In this document: piece by piece, positions 1 to 5,404 of the stretch
Numbering within the stretch: position 1 is the first letter of the stretch
How the letters are laid out: every line of letters begins with the position of its first letter
NCBI GenBank assembly: GCA_005788065.1
Contig: SXZD01000081.1
Span: forward strand, 1-5,795
Origin: Burkholderiales bacterium
GTDB taxonomy: Bacteria > Pseudomonadota > Gammaproteobacteria > Burkholderiales > Burkholderiaceae_B
Length of the DNA: 5,795 bases
Reading direction: 5' to 3'
Translations under genes and position numbers: made by a program
Notes under the pieces: model-generated
The model's database searches: none
Told to the model about the DNA's origin: nothing
Seen by the model: only the letters and a program-made list of their open reading frames with translations

Positions 1-1
1 C

Positions 2-574
2 AGTATCGGCAAGCTGGCTCACTGGTACGGCGACATCGGCTACTCCATTTTGCTGGCCGCCGGAGACACCTTCCGTGCCGCAGCGCGCGAACAACTGGCT
101 GTCTGGGGCGAGCGCAATAACATCACGGTCATCTCCCAAGAAGGCGCCGATGCGGCTGCCGTGGCGTTTGACGCAGTACAGTCGGCCACCGCCCGCAATG
201 CCCACATCCTGATAGCCGATACCGCCGGTCGCCTGCCCACGCAGTTGCATCTCATGGAAGAGCTCAAGAAGATCAAACGAGTCATGGGCAAGGCCATGCC
301 AGAGGCGCCCCACGAAGTGGTGTTGGTGCTCGATGCCACCAACGGACAGAACGCACTCATGCAGTTGAAAGCCTTCAACGATGCCTTGGGCGTGACCGCG
401 CTGGTGGTCACCAAGCTGGACGGCACAGCCAAGGGCGGTATCCTGGCTGCCATGGCCATGACCAACCGGGTGCCGGTGGCCTTCATCGGCGTAGGCGAAA
501 AAATCGGCGATCTGCGGCCTTTCCGCGCCCGCGACTATGCCAATGCACTGGTAGGACTGGAAGACGCTGCATGA
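2..574 (+). CDS. ftsY: FtsY, signal recognition particle receptor GTPase (C-terminal part; 5' end outside window)
   Basis: FtsY is the membrane-associated SRP receptor. It pairs with Ffh and, by reciprocal GTP hydrolysis, hands translating ribosomes to the Sec translocon. The reading frame is open from the window edge and gives 190 residues of the G domain. It opens with SIGKLA, the tail of the P-loop region, so the GKT core is just upstream. In order there follow LAAGDTFRAAAREQL (local residues 18-32, the SRP-GTPase-specific DTFRAAA box), DTAGR (73-77, G3), TKLD (137-140, G4, followed by GTAKGG) and GVGEKIGDLRPF (163-174, closing loop). No key motif is altered. The C-terminus is at the normal place, shortly after the DLRPF motif. 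Any N-terminal acidic A domain and the N domain lie outside the window. The TGA stop overlaps the ftsE ATG (ATGA). TTG at 50-52 is an internal leucine codon, not a start. Confidence 0.97.
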   Translation, partial: SIGKLAHWYGDIGYSILLAAGDTFRAAAREQLAVWGERNNITVISQEGADAAAVAFDAVQSATARNAHILIADTAGRLPTQLHLMEELKKIKRVMGKAMPEAPHEVVLVLDATNGQNALMQLKAFNDALGVTALVVTKLDGTAKGGILAAMAMTNRVPVAFIGVGEKIGDLRPFRARDYANALVGLEDAA

Positions 575-1239
575 TCGAATTTCGCACGGTCAGTCTCAAA
601 TACGGCAAGTCGCTGGCACTCAACCAGGTCAGCCTGCAGATACCCGCCAAATCCTACGTCGTGGTCGAAGGACCTTCAGGCGCCGGCAAATCATCGCTGT
701 TGCGTCTGCTTGCCTCTTTCGAGGCGCCCACGCGCGGAGAAGTCACCGTCACCGGCAAAGCCATGAGCAAAATGTCGCGTGCAGCCCGTGCGCATTTTCG
801 CCGCTCTGTCGGTTACATCGGCAACGACGTGGCACTGCTGGCAAATCGCACCTGCTTTGAAAACGTGGCTCTGCCCATGCAGATTGCAGGGCAGGACAGC
901 AAGGAAATACAGGCGCGCGTTACAGCAGCGCTCACGCGTGTCGGTCTGGCCAAGGCTGCCAAGGTGTATCCGGACGTTCTGTCCGGCGGCGAACAGCAGC
1001 GCATTGCCATTGCACGAGCCATCGTCAATCGACCGCAACTGTTGCTGGCCGACGAACCCACTGCACAACTGGACGACGTGGCAGCCGACAAGATTGCGCA
1101 ATTGTTCCGCGAATTCAACCAGGCCAACGTGACCATCGTGGTGGCAACACACGACCCTGAGCGTTTCCGCGGCTGGTCTCACCGCATGCGCTTGAGCAGC
1201 GGCGAACTGGAATCCCTGGACACACGGGGTGGCGCATGA
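571..1239 (+). CDS. ftsE: FtsE, cell-division ABC transporter ATP-binding protein
   Basis: FtsE is the cytoplasmic ATPase of the FtsEX divisome complex. It does not transport; ATP binding and hydrolysis are passed through FtsX to activate periplasmic septal peptidoglycan hydrolysis (via EnvC in enterics). The 222-residue length is normal for the family. Visible motifs are an A-loop tyrosine (Y11), Walker A GPSGAGKS (34-41), signature LSGGEQ (137-142), Walker B LLLADE (157-162), D-loop AQLD (165-168) and the H-loop histidine in VATHD (H194). Identity as FtsE rather than another small ABC ATPase rests on the position between ftsY and ftsX and on the run NRTCFENVALP, which matches FtsE after the Q-loop. 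Oddity: the Q-loop reads YIGND where FtsE normally has a phenylalanine-glutamine-aspartate, so the conserved glutamine appears to be N85. The ATG overlaps the ftsY stop by 4 bp, with GGAAG at 559-563 as ribosome-binding site 7 nt upstream. Confidence 0.95.
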   Translation: MIEFRTVSLKYGKSLALNQVSLQIPAKSYVVVEGPSGAGKSSLLRLLASFEAPTRGEVTVTGKAMSKMSRAARAHFRRSVGYIGNDVALLANRTCFENVALPMQIAGQDSKEIQARVTAALTRVGLAKAAKVYPDVLSGGEQQRIAIARAIVNRPQLLLADEPTAQLDDVAADKIAQLFREFNQANVTIVVATHDPERFRGWSHRMRLSSGELESLDTRGGA

Positions 1240-2147
1240 ACCGCTGGTTCCGGGTACAACTGTTTGCCATCAAAACCGGCATGAAGCCCTGGGTGGATCA
1301 TCCCATCGGCAATTTCATGAATGCCTTGGTACTGAGCATCGCACTGGCGCTGCCATGGTCGCTCGTGCAGGGCGTATCTGCCATGCTTCCCTCCATGGAC
1401 CGCTGGATCGGCGACCCCGAAATCAGCGTGTTCTTCAAGGTCAAAACGCCGCTGTCGGTGGTTGAAGATGCCCGCGCCAGGGTACTGCGTGAACGTGCGG
1501 TGTCCGGCGCAGAGATCATCCCCCCGGAGAAAGCCCTGCTCATCCTGAAGGAGCAGAGTCAGTTTCCTGATCTGGCAGATGCCTTGCCCGACAATCCGCT
1601 GCCCTACACACTGGTGGTCCGGTTCAGATTGGGGAAGGACGTCGATGAGAGCCTGATGGCCGGTTGGATCAGCGCCTGGAAACAGCTCGACGGGGTTGAG
1701 CATGTTCAGTTCGACAGCCAGTGGATACGCCGTCTTCGCACCCTGCTGACCAGCCTGCAATTGCTGGCGCTGGGCGTCAGCGCTCTGGTGGGCATTCTGG
1801 TGGTCATCGTCACGTTCAACACCGTACGTCTGCAACTGGTGGGGCAGAAAGCAGAAGTGCATGTGCTCAAATCGCTGGGAGCCACCGACTCTGAGGTAGG
1901 ACGCCCAACACTGTGGTGGTCGCTGTCGCTGGCCCTGCTCGCCTATGGCATGGCATATGCCGGTGTGGCCGTCACCATGCTGGCCGCAGACAAGGCGGTG
2001 GGCAGTTACATCCGTGAGTTCGACCGCCATTTCGGCTTCACATCGCCGTCAGCCATCTGGGCATTCATCGGTCTGGCCGGCTGGACACTGCTGGTGATGC
2101 TGGGCGCATGGGCATCGGTCAAACGCACCGTCTGGAGCATCCGCTAA
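1236..2147 (+). CDS. ftsX: FtsX, cell-division ABC transporter-like permease
   Basis: FtsX is the four-helix inner-membrane partner of FtsE. Its periplasmic domain recruits or activates septal murein hydrolase activators. The 303 residues show the expected layout: a short cytoplasmic N-terminus, TM1 about 27-46, a periplasmic domain about 47-168 containing the conserved-looking LPDNPLPYTLVVRF (117-130), TM2 about 172-194, the conserved cytoplasmic loop FNTVRLQL...EVHVLKSLGATD (194-218), TM3 about 225-250, an outer loop, and TM4 about 274-294 ending in a short basic tail. The family run after SLGATD, usually an RRP followed by aromatic residues, is VGRPTLWWS here. The start is an ATGA overlap with the ftsE stop, preceded by a purine/GT-rich stretch (GGGGTGG, 1226-1232), so translation is probably coupled to ftsE. 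The gene appears intact. It is the last gene of the + strand operon in this window and converges with the glycosyltransferase gene 40 bp downstream. Confidence 0.95.
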   Translation: MNRWFRVQLFAIKTGMKPWVDHPIGNFMNALVLSIALALPWSLVQGVSAMLPSMDRWIGDPEISVFFKVKTPLSVVEDARARVLRERAVSGAEIIPPEKALLILKEQSQFPDLADALPDNPLPYTLVVRFRLGKDVDESLMAGWISAWKQLDGVEHVQFDSQWIRRLRTLLTSLQLLALGVSALVGILVVIVTFNTVRLQLVGQKAEVHVLKSLGATDSEVGRPTLWWSLSLALLAYGMAYAGVAVTMLAADKAVGSYIREFDRHFGFTSPSAIWAFIGLAGWTLLVMLGAWASVKRTVWSIR

Positions 2148-2151
2148 GCAG

Positions 2152-2215
2152 GCTGACGCATGCCTATTTGAGCGGGTTGACTCAGTCTTATCTGTCCCAA
2201 CGTGAAGGCGTCAGC
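2152..2215. repeat. Inverted repeats across the convergent ftsX / glycosyltransferase junction
   Basis: The arms GCTGACGC (2152-2159) and GCGTCAGC (2208-2215) form a perfect 8-bp inverted repeat with a 48-nt loop that contains the glycosyltransferase stop codon. TTTGAGC (2167-2173) and GCTCAAA (2214-2220) form a second, 7-bp pair that competes for part of the same right arm. Neither is a compact hairpin and neither is followed by a T-run on either strand, so this is not a canonical intrinsic terminator. It is listed because it is the only structure seen in the short gap where two converging transcripts should end. A chance origin is quite possible. Confidence 0.2.
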
Positions 2216-3762
2216 TCAAACCCGTAGCGCTCGGTAAACGGGCAACCGCACCTCGGCAATACAGCAGGTATCTGGTAGTAACGGTCAAAAATCGTCTTGA
2301 GCACTGTGTCGCGGAACACCGGGTAGCGAAACCCTTTCCCATCCAGATAGTGGTAGCGGATGCCACTGACCTCGAACGATCCGGTGCTCACATGTTCAAA
2401 CCAGGGTGCATAGTGGGCCGGGTCCGGCTGGCGTTTATCGAACACGCGTATCGTCTTGCCATCGTACTGGCGAAAATCGACCTCCACATCATCCTGCCGC
2501 GCATGAAACTTGCCGGTGCCCAAAACCGGAATGTACTCGCCCGCATGAAAACCCAGCGTGACAGCAGGCGTATAAGCGGTGGCTGCCAGTTTCGCACCTT
2601 CGGGCAGATTGCTGCGCAGGGCAGCGACGATGGCGGGCGTGTCCTTGTGAAACACCACTTCGGCATGCAAGGCCTTGCCCCGCCAGAAGTCGCTTGATGG
2701 AATGATGATCAGCGCCAGGGCCAGCAAATGCGGTACGCTGAACACCGCATTGAACATCGCATGGCGCTTGAGAGTCTGCACCGGCACCATCAGCCCGTAG
2801 GCCAGAAAGACAAACGGCATGAAACCCAGCACCCAGTGCAGGCCTATGGTCTTTTTGATGGACAACAACAAAAACAGCGCAAACGGCACGCCAAACAGGC
2901 AATACAAAGCCCAGCGCGCATGTCCGTCTGCCCACGCCCTGCGAAACCGCCACAAGGCCCACGGTGTGATCAAATAGAGCATCATGCCCAGATACACCAG
3001 CACCGTGCGCCCAGACGTCTGGGCACCCTCATGACGGTTGACCAGATTGAACATCACGTTGTTCCAGCAATGGGTAGCGTTGTAGGCGATATTCAAGCCA
3101 AAAAACGGCAGCGCGGAGAACGCGATGACAAACAGTTGTGCCCAACCGCGACGCGTGCGCACGCACGCTGCGAAATAGCCGATGGCCAGCAAACCCGCAA
3201 AAAACTTCGAGAGCAGACCCAAGCCCAAAGCCACACCGCTCAGTACAGACCAGGCCAGCCATTTGCGGGAATCCAGCGAACGCACAAACGCGTAGCCCGA
3301 GCAGAACATGAAGAAAATCAGCGGCGTATCCGTCGTCACCACATTGAGTGCCCAGGTAAAGGGCAGCAACTGGAACACCACACCGGTGGCCCATGCCTGC
3401 GCATGCGCAGACTCTGGCAGCAAGCGTTTGAGCAGATCCACCAGTCCGATACTGATAGCCCCCCACAGCATCACGGTTGCGCAACGCAGCACCAGCGGAT
3501 GGTCCGAGATGGCATGCAATATGGTAAGCAACCAGCCCACCATGGGCGGATGGTCGTAATAACCCCAGTCAGGGTACACACCCCACCAGTAGAAAAATGC
3601 CTCATCGCCCGTGATGGGAAAGGTAGCGGCCAGCCAGATCTTGATGGTCAGCAAGCCCCAGAACACATGCCAGAAGCGCTTGCGCCAGACAGTCGCATCC
3701 GGTGCACCGTACCCACCGGCAGCCGAGCCGCTGTCGCCCGACCCCAAACCCCGCCCTGACAT
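2188..3762 (-). CDS. GT39/GT83-like (PMT_2 / ArnT-type) membrane glycosyltransferase
   Basis: This is a polytopic inner-membrane glycosyltransferase of the dolichyl/undecaprenyl-phosphate-sugar:acceptor type. The family takes a sugar from a polyprenyl-phosphate carrier and puts it on a lipid, glycan or protein on the outer face of the membrane. From ATG at 3762 it has 524 residues. A Gly/Ser-rich N-terminus (1-25) precedes TM1 (about 32-50). The first outer loop holds TGDEAFFYWW (51-60), with the family's catalytic acidic pair D53/E54, then GYYDHPP (67-73). Many hydrophobic helices follow to about residue 355, including TTDTPLIFF (143-151), then a soluble C-terminal domain (about 360-524) as in ArnT. 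ATG 3762 is chosen over the upstream TTG at 3786 because AGGTGA lies 8 nt before it. It sits 14 bp after the HAD-UbiA gene, so the two are surely co-transcribed and that gene probably supplies the lipid-linked donor. The acceptor is unknown. I do not call it arnT, because no Ara4N pathway gene is present. Confidence 0.85.
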   Translation of the reverse strand: MSGRGLGSGDSGSAAGGYGAPDATVWRKRFWHVFWGLLTIKIWLAATFPITGDEAFFYWWGVYPDWGYYDHPPMVGWLLTILHAISDHPLVLRCATVMLWGAISIGLVDLLKRLLPESAHAQAWATGVVFQLLPFTWALNVVTTDTPLIFFMFCSGYAFVRSLDSRKWLAWSVLSGVALGLGLLSKFFAGLLAIGYFAACVRTRRGWAQLFVIAFSALPFFGLNIAYNATHCWNNVMFNLVNRHEGAQTSGRTVLVYLGMMLYLITPWALWRFRRAWADGHARWALYCLFGVPFALFLLLSIKKTIGLHWVLGFMPFVFLAYGLMVPVQTLKRHAMFNAVFSVPHLLALALIIIPSSDFWRGKALHAEVVFHKDTPAIVAALRSNLPEGAKLAATAYTPAVTLGFHAGEYIPVLGTGKFHARQDDVEVDFRQYDGKTIRVFDKRQPDPAHYAPWFEHVSTGSFEVSGIRYHYLDGKGFRYPVFRDTVLKTIFDRYYQIPAVLPRCGCPFTERYGFELTPSRWDR

Positions 3763-3770
3763 CTGTCCGC

Positions 3771-3776
3771 TCACCT
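3771..3776 (-). promoter_or_regulatory. Ribosome-binding site deciding the glycosyltransferase start
   Basis: Read on the minus strand, AGGTGA begins directly after the TAG stop of the HAD-UbiA gene and lies 8 nt before ATG 3762-3760. This good Shine-Dalgarno match and spacing favour ATG 3762 over the in-frame TTG at 3786, which would overlap the upstream gene and add eight residues (TTG GGG GTA GAG ...). Confidence 0.7.
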
Positions 3777-5204
3777 CTACCCCCAATGTACGGTTGCCGC
3801 CACGGCAATCAGGCCGATGACAATGCCGACACCGATGCTGCTCGGATCCTTGGCTGCAAACAGCAGCGGATCATCGTGAATCTCCATGCGCGATGTCTTG
3901 ATCCAAAGGCGCATGATCCAGTACATCAGCACCGGCAACGCACCCCACAGTAGTTCGGCATGCGGATAGGCAGCCGAGCCGCGCTGGCTTTCGATATACA
4001 GGGCCAGCACCAGCACTGACACAAAACCGCTGGACACCCCCATGCTCACCAGATATGACAGATCGGTAGCCCGGTAACCACGCCCCGCAGCACCCGCTTT
4101 GCCCAATTGCTGCATCCACTCCAGCTCTGTGCACCGTTTGACCAGCGCCAGACTCAGAAACATGAAAAGCGAGACAGCCAGCAGCCAATGCGTGACCGTC
4201 AGCCCGGCCAGCACCCCCCCGGTCAATATGCGGTGGGTATACAGGATGGCCAGCGTCAGCACATCAATGAGCGAGATACGCTTGAGGCGGAATGAATAGG
4301 CCAGCGTAATCACCACATACAGCACGACCAACGCAAAAAACCCCGGCGACAGCAGCCAGGCAGCCACCAGCGACAGGGGCAGCAAGGTGCCCACCAGCAT
4401 GCCACCGGTCAGGATGGACAAGGCTCCACTGGCAAAGGGACGCATGCGCTTGCGCGGATGCAGACGATCCGACCGCAGGTCCCACAGGTCATTGATGACA
4501 TAAGTGGACGAGGCGCACAGCCCGAAGATCACAAAACCGGCCAGCACCCTCAACCACGCATCCGGATCCGAGCTGTGGGCAGCCAGCAGGGGCACGAACA
4601 GCAGGGCATTTTTGGCCCACTGATGCAGGCGCAGCGCTTTGACATAGTGCCGCAGCGACTTTGCGATGCCGTCGATGAAAACGCCCTGCGGGTGCAATTT
4701 GCGCACGGTGCGCTCAAGCGATGGCTTGGCATTGACCACCCACACCTCTCGCGCGCCCGCCCACACCACCACGTCGTCGCGGCTGTTGCCGGCATATGCC
4801 CACGCCTGACCGCGCGCATCCTGCTCGATGGCGCGGCGCTTGCCACCGGATTTGAGGTTGTTCTGCCCGTCGCTGGCCAGCACCCCATCGAAAAGCTTGA
4901 GATGAGCCGCCACGGCCTCCACCCATTTGCGGTCGGATGCACTGGCCAGCACAATGCGCCGCCCTGACGCCTTCTCTGATTTGAGGCGGTCGACCAACGC
5001 TTCGTTGTAGGGCAGGCAGCTGACGTCTACCTGGGTGCGCGCTGCGATCTCGGCTTTTAGACGGGCGGGACCGCCTTTGAACAGCCAGAACAGCAGGAGA
5101 AAAAAATGAAGGGGGTTGCGTTTGAGCAACTCCAGCGCCGACTCCAGCAACAGGTCGGTGTGGGTCAGGGTTCCATCGAGATCCACATACAGCGGTATGC
5201 GCAC
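3777..5204 (-). CDS. HAD-hydrolase / UbiA-family transferase fusion (polyprenyl-phosphate phosphoribosyltransferase-like)
   Basis: This is a 475-residue two-domain protein. The N-terminal HAD phosphatase-like domain (1 to about 180) has motif I DLDGTL (8-13; D8 nucleophile, D10 acid/base), motif II LASAS (86-90; S88), a lysine region KSGGK (118-122) and motif IV GNSRDD (139-144). The C-terminal UbiA-superfamily domain (about 185-475, roughly eight to nine helices) carries NDLWDLRSD (238-246), i.e. NDxxDxxxD, followed by HPRKRMRP (249-256). It also has YSFRLK (303-308) with D314, and a late acidic run HDDPLLFAAKD (443-453). The HPxKRxRP wording resembles decaprenyl-phosphate phosphoribosyltransferase (Rv3806c type) rather than ubiquinone-pathway UbiA. 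The family reaction would be polyprenyl-phosphate + PRPP giving polyprenylphosphoryl-5-phosphoribose; the HAD domain could then remove the 5-phosphate (inference). The start is GTG 5204, with GAGGAAG just upstream. It is first in a unit with the glycosyltransferase. Substrates are not proven by sequence. Confidence 0.85.
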   Translation of the reverse strand: MRIPLYVDLDGTLTHTDLLLESALELLKRNPLHFFLLLFWLFKGGPARLKAEIAARTQVDVSCLPYNEALVDRLKSEKASGRRIVLASASDRKWVEAVAAHLKLFDGVLASDGQNNLKSGGKRRAIEQDARGQAWAYAGNSRDDVVVWAGAREVWVVNAKPSLERTVRKLHPQGVFIDGIAKSLRHYVKALRLHQWAKNALLFVPLLAAHSSDPDAWLRVLAGFVIFGLCASSTYVINDLWDLRSDRLHPRKRMRPFASGALSILTGGMLVGTLLPLSLVAAWLLSPGFFALVVLYVVITLAYSFRLKRISLIDVLTLAILYTHRILTGGVLAGLTVTHWLLAVSLFMFLSLALVKRCTELEWMQQLGKAGAAGRGYRATDLSYLVSMGVSSGFVSVLVLALYIESQRGSAAYPHAELLWGALPVLMYWIMRLWIKTSRMEIHDDPLLFAAKDPSSIGVGIVIGLIAVAATVHWG

Positions 5205-5208
5205 AGGT

Positions 5209-5215
5209 CTTCCTC
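5209..5215 (-). promoter_or_regulatory. Ribosome-binding site for the HAD-UbiA fusion gene
   Basis: On the minus strand GAGGAAG lies just before the GTG start at 5204, with 6 nt between AGGA and GTG. It supports the GTG, which is followed at once by a hydrophobic strand and the HAD motif I (D8-L-D10), the usual distance from the N-terminus in this family. Confidence 0.65.
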
Positions 5216-5289
5216 AGGCTAGACGGTCGAGGCCGGGACTGCAATTAAAGTGACAGATGAAGTGTGGGGATGTTAACACCGCCGGAGGC

Positions 5290-5323
5290 AGGGAGGAACG
5301 CTCTATCCCCTCCCTTTGAGGGA
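5290..5323. repeat. Two overlapping small inverted repeats in the divergent intergenic region
   Basis: AGGGAGG (5290-5296) and CCTCCCT (5309-5315) can form a 7-bp stem with a 12-nt loop. TCCCT (5311-5315) and AGGGA (5319-5323) can form a 5-bp stem with a TTG loop. The two share the TCCCT arm, so they exclude each other. They lie between the HAD-UbiA start and the CIRCE element, about 85-120 bp upstream of each gene. No T-run follows on either strand. The function is unknown; they may be operator half-sites, leader structure, or chance in a purine/pyrimidine-biased stretch. Confidence 0.3.
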
Positions 5324-5340
5324 ATTCCGGATATGGACGA

Positions 5341-5367
5341 TTAGCACTCCTTATAGTAGAGTGCTAA
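5341..5367. promoter_or_regulatory. CIRCE element (HrcA operator) upstream of rpoH
   Basis: The sequence is TTAGCACTC (5341-5349), a 9-nt spacer (5350-5358), then GAGTGCTAA (5359-5367). This is an exact match to the textbook CIRCE consensus TTAGCACTC-N9-GAGTGCTAA, bound as a dimer site by the heat-shock repressor HrcA. It lies 37 bp upstream of the rpoH ATG, at the place expected for a promoter-overlapping operator, and more than 130 bp from the start of the divergent HAD-UbiA gene. The likely target is therefore rpoH. HrcA itself would be encoded elsewhere in the genome. Reading the site as CIRCE is near certain; the regulatory outcome is inferred from position. Confidence 0.96.
5352..5357 (+). 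promoter_or_regulatory. Possible -10 box of the rpoH promoter inside the CIRCE spacer
   Basis: TATAGT matches the sigma-70 -10 consensus TATAAT at five of six positions and lies in the spacer between the two CIRCE arms. HrcA binding would then block RNA polymerase directly, with a start site in or just after the right arm. No convincing -35 box stands 16-18 bp upstream (the region reads GGATATG), and I saw no clear sigma-32 or sigma-E type promoter. The promoter call is therefore weak. Confidence 0.3.
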
Positions 5368-5370
5368 CGT

Positions 5371-5384
5371 CGAAATTGATTTCG
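5371..5384 (+). other. Short palindrome / potential mRNA hairpin in the rpoH leader
   Basis: CGAAATTGATTTCG is a near-perfect palindrome just after the CIRCE right arm and 20 nt before the rpoH ATG. In RNA it could fold as CGAAA paired with UUUCG around a UUGA tetraloop, a weak AU-rich stem of the sort that could melt with temperature. No strong Shine-Dalgarno is visible before ATG 5405; the nearest purine run, GTGAG at 5384-5388, touches the base of this stem. A role in translational control is speculation. Confidence 0.3.
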
Positions 5385-5404
5385 TGAGCTTTTGTAAAAC
5401 CGCC

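Noticed and set aside
1179..2030. Long minus-strand open frame (283 codons) opposite ftsX
   Set aside because: It is fully antisense to a well-supported ftsX, and its product is rich in His, Gln and Gly with no recognisable domain, typical of a shadow frame in GC-rich DNA.
3397..3410. Perfect 14-bp palindrome CTGCGCATGCGCAG
   Set aside because: It lies inside the glycosyltransferase coding sequence (His-Ala repeats encoded by GCGCATGC codons). A perfect 14-mer palindrome somewhere in 5.8 kb of GC-rich DNA is not unexpected.
2728..3759. Long plus-strand open frame (343 codons) opposite the glycosyltransferase gene
   Set aside because: The translation is full of His, Gln and Arg with no hydrophobic core or motif, and it lies entirely over a clear membrane-protein gene on the other strand.
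2188..3762. Calling the glycosyltransferase arnT (lipid A Ara4N transferase)
   Set aside because: It shares the fold-level motifs, but no Ara4N synthesis genes are nearby and the adjacent HAD-UbiA gene points to a different donor.
2188..3786. Longer glycosyltransferase start at TTG 3786
   Set aside because: TTG is a rare start, overlaps the upstream gene and adds only MGVEVSGQ. ATG 3762 has AGGTGA at ideal spacing.
3777..5204. Calling the UbiA-domain protein the ubiquinone-pathway 4-hydroxybenzoate polyprenyltransferase
   Set aside because: The HPxKRxRP wording after the first Asp motif, the lack of a clear second DxxxD motif of the ubiA type, and the N-terminal HAD domain all fit the phosphoribosyltransferase-like branch better.
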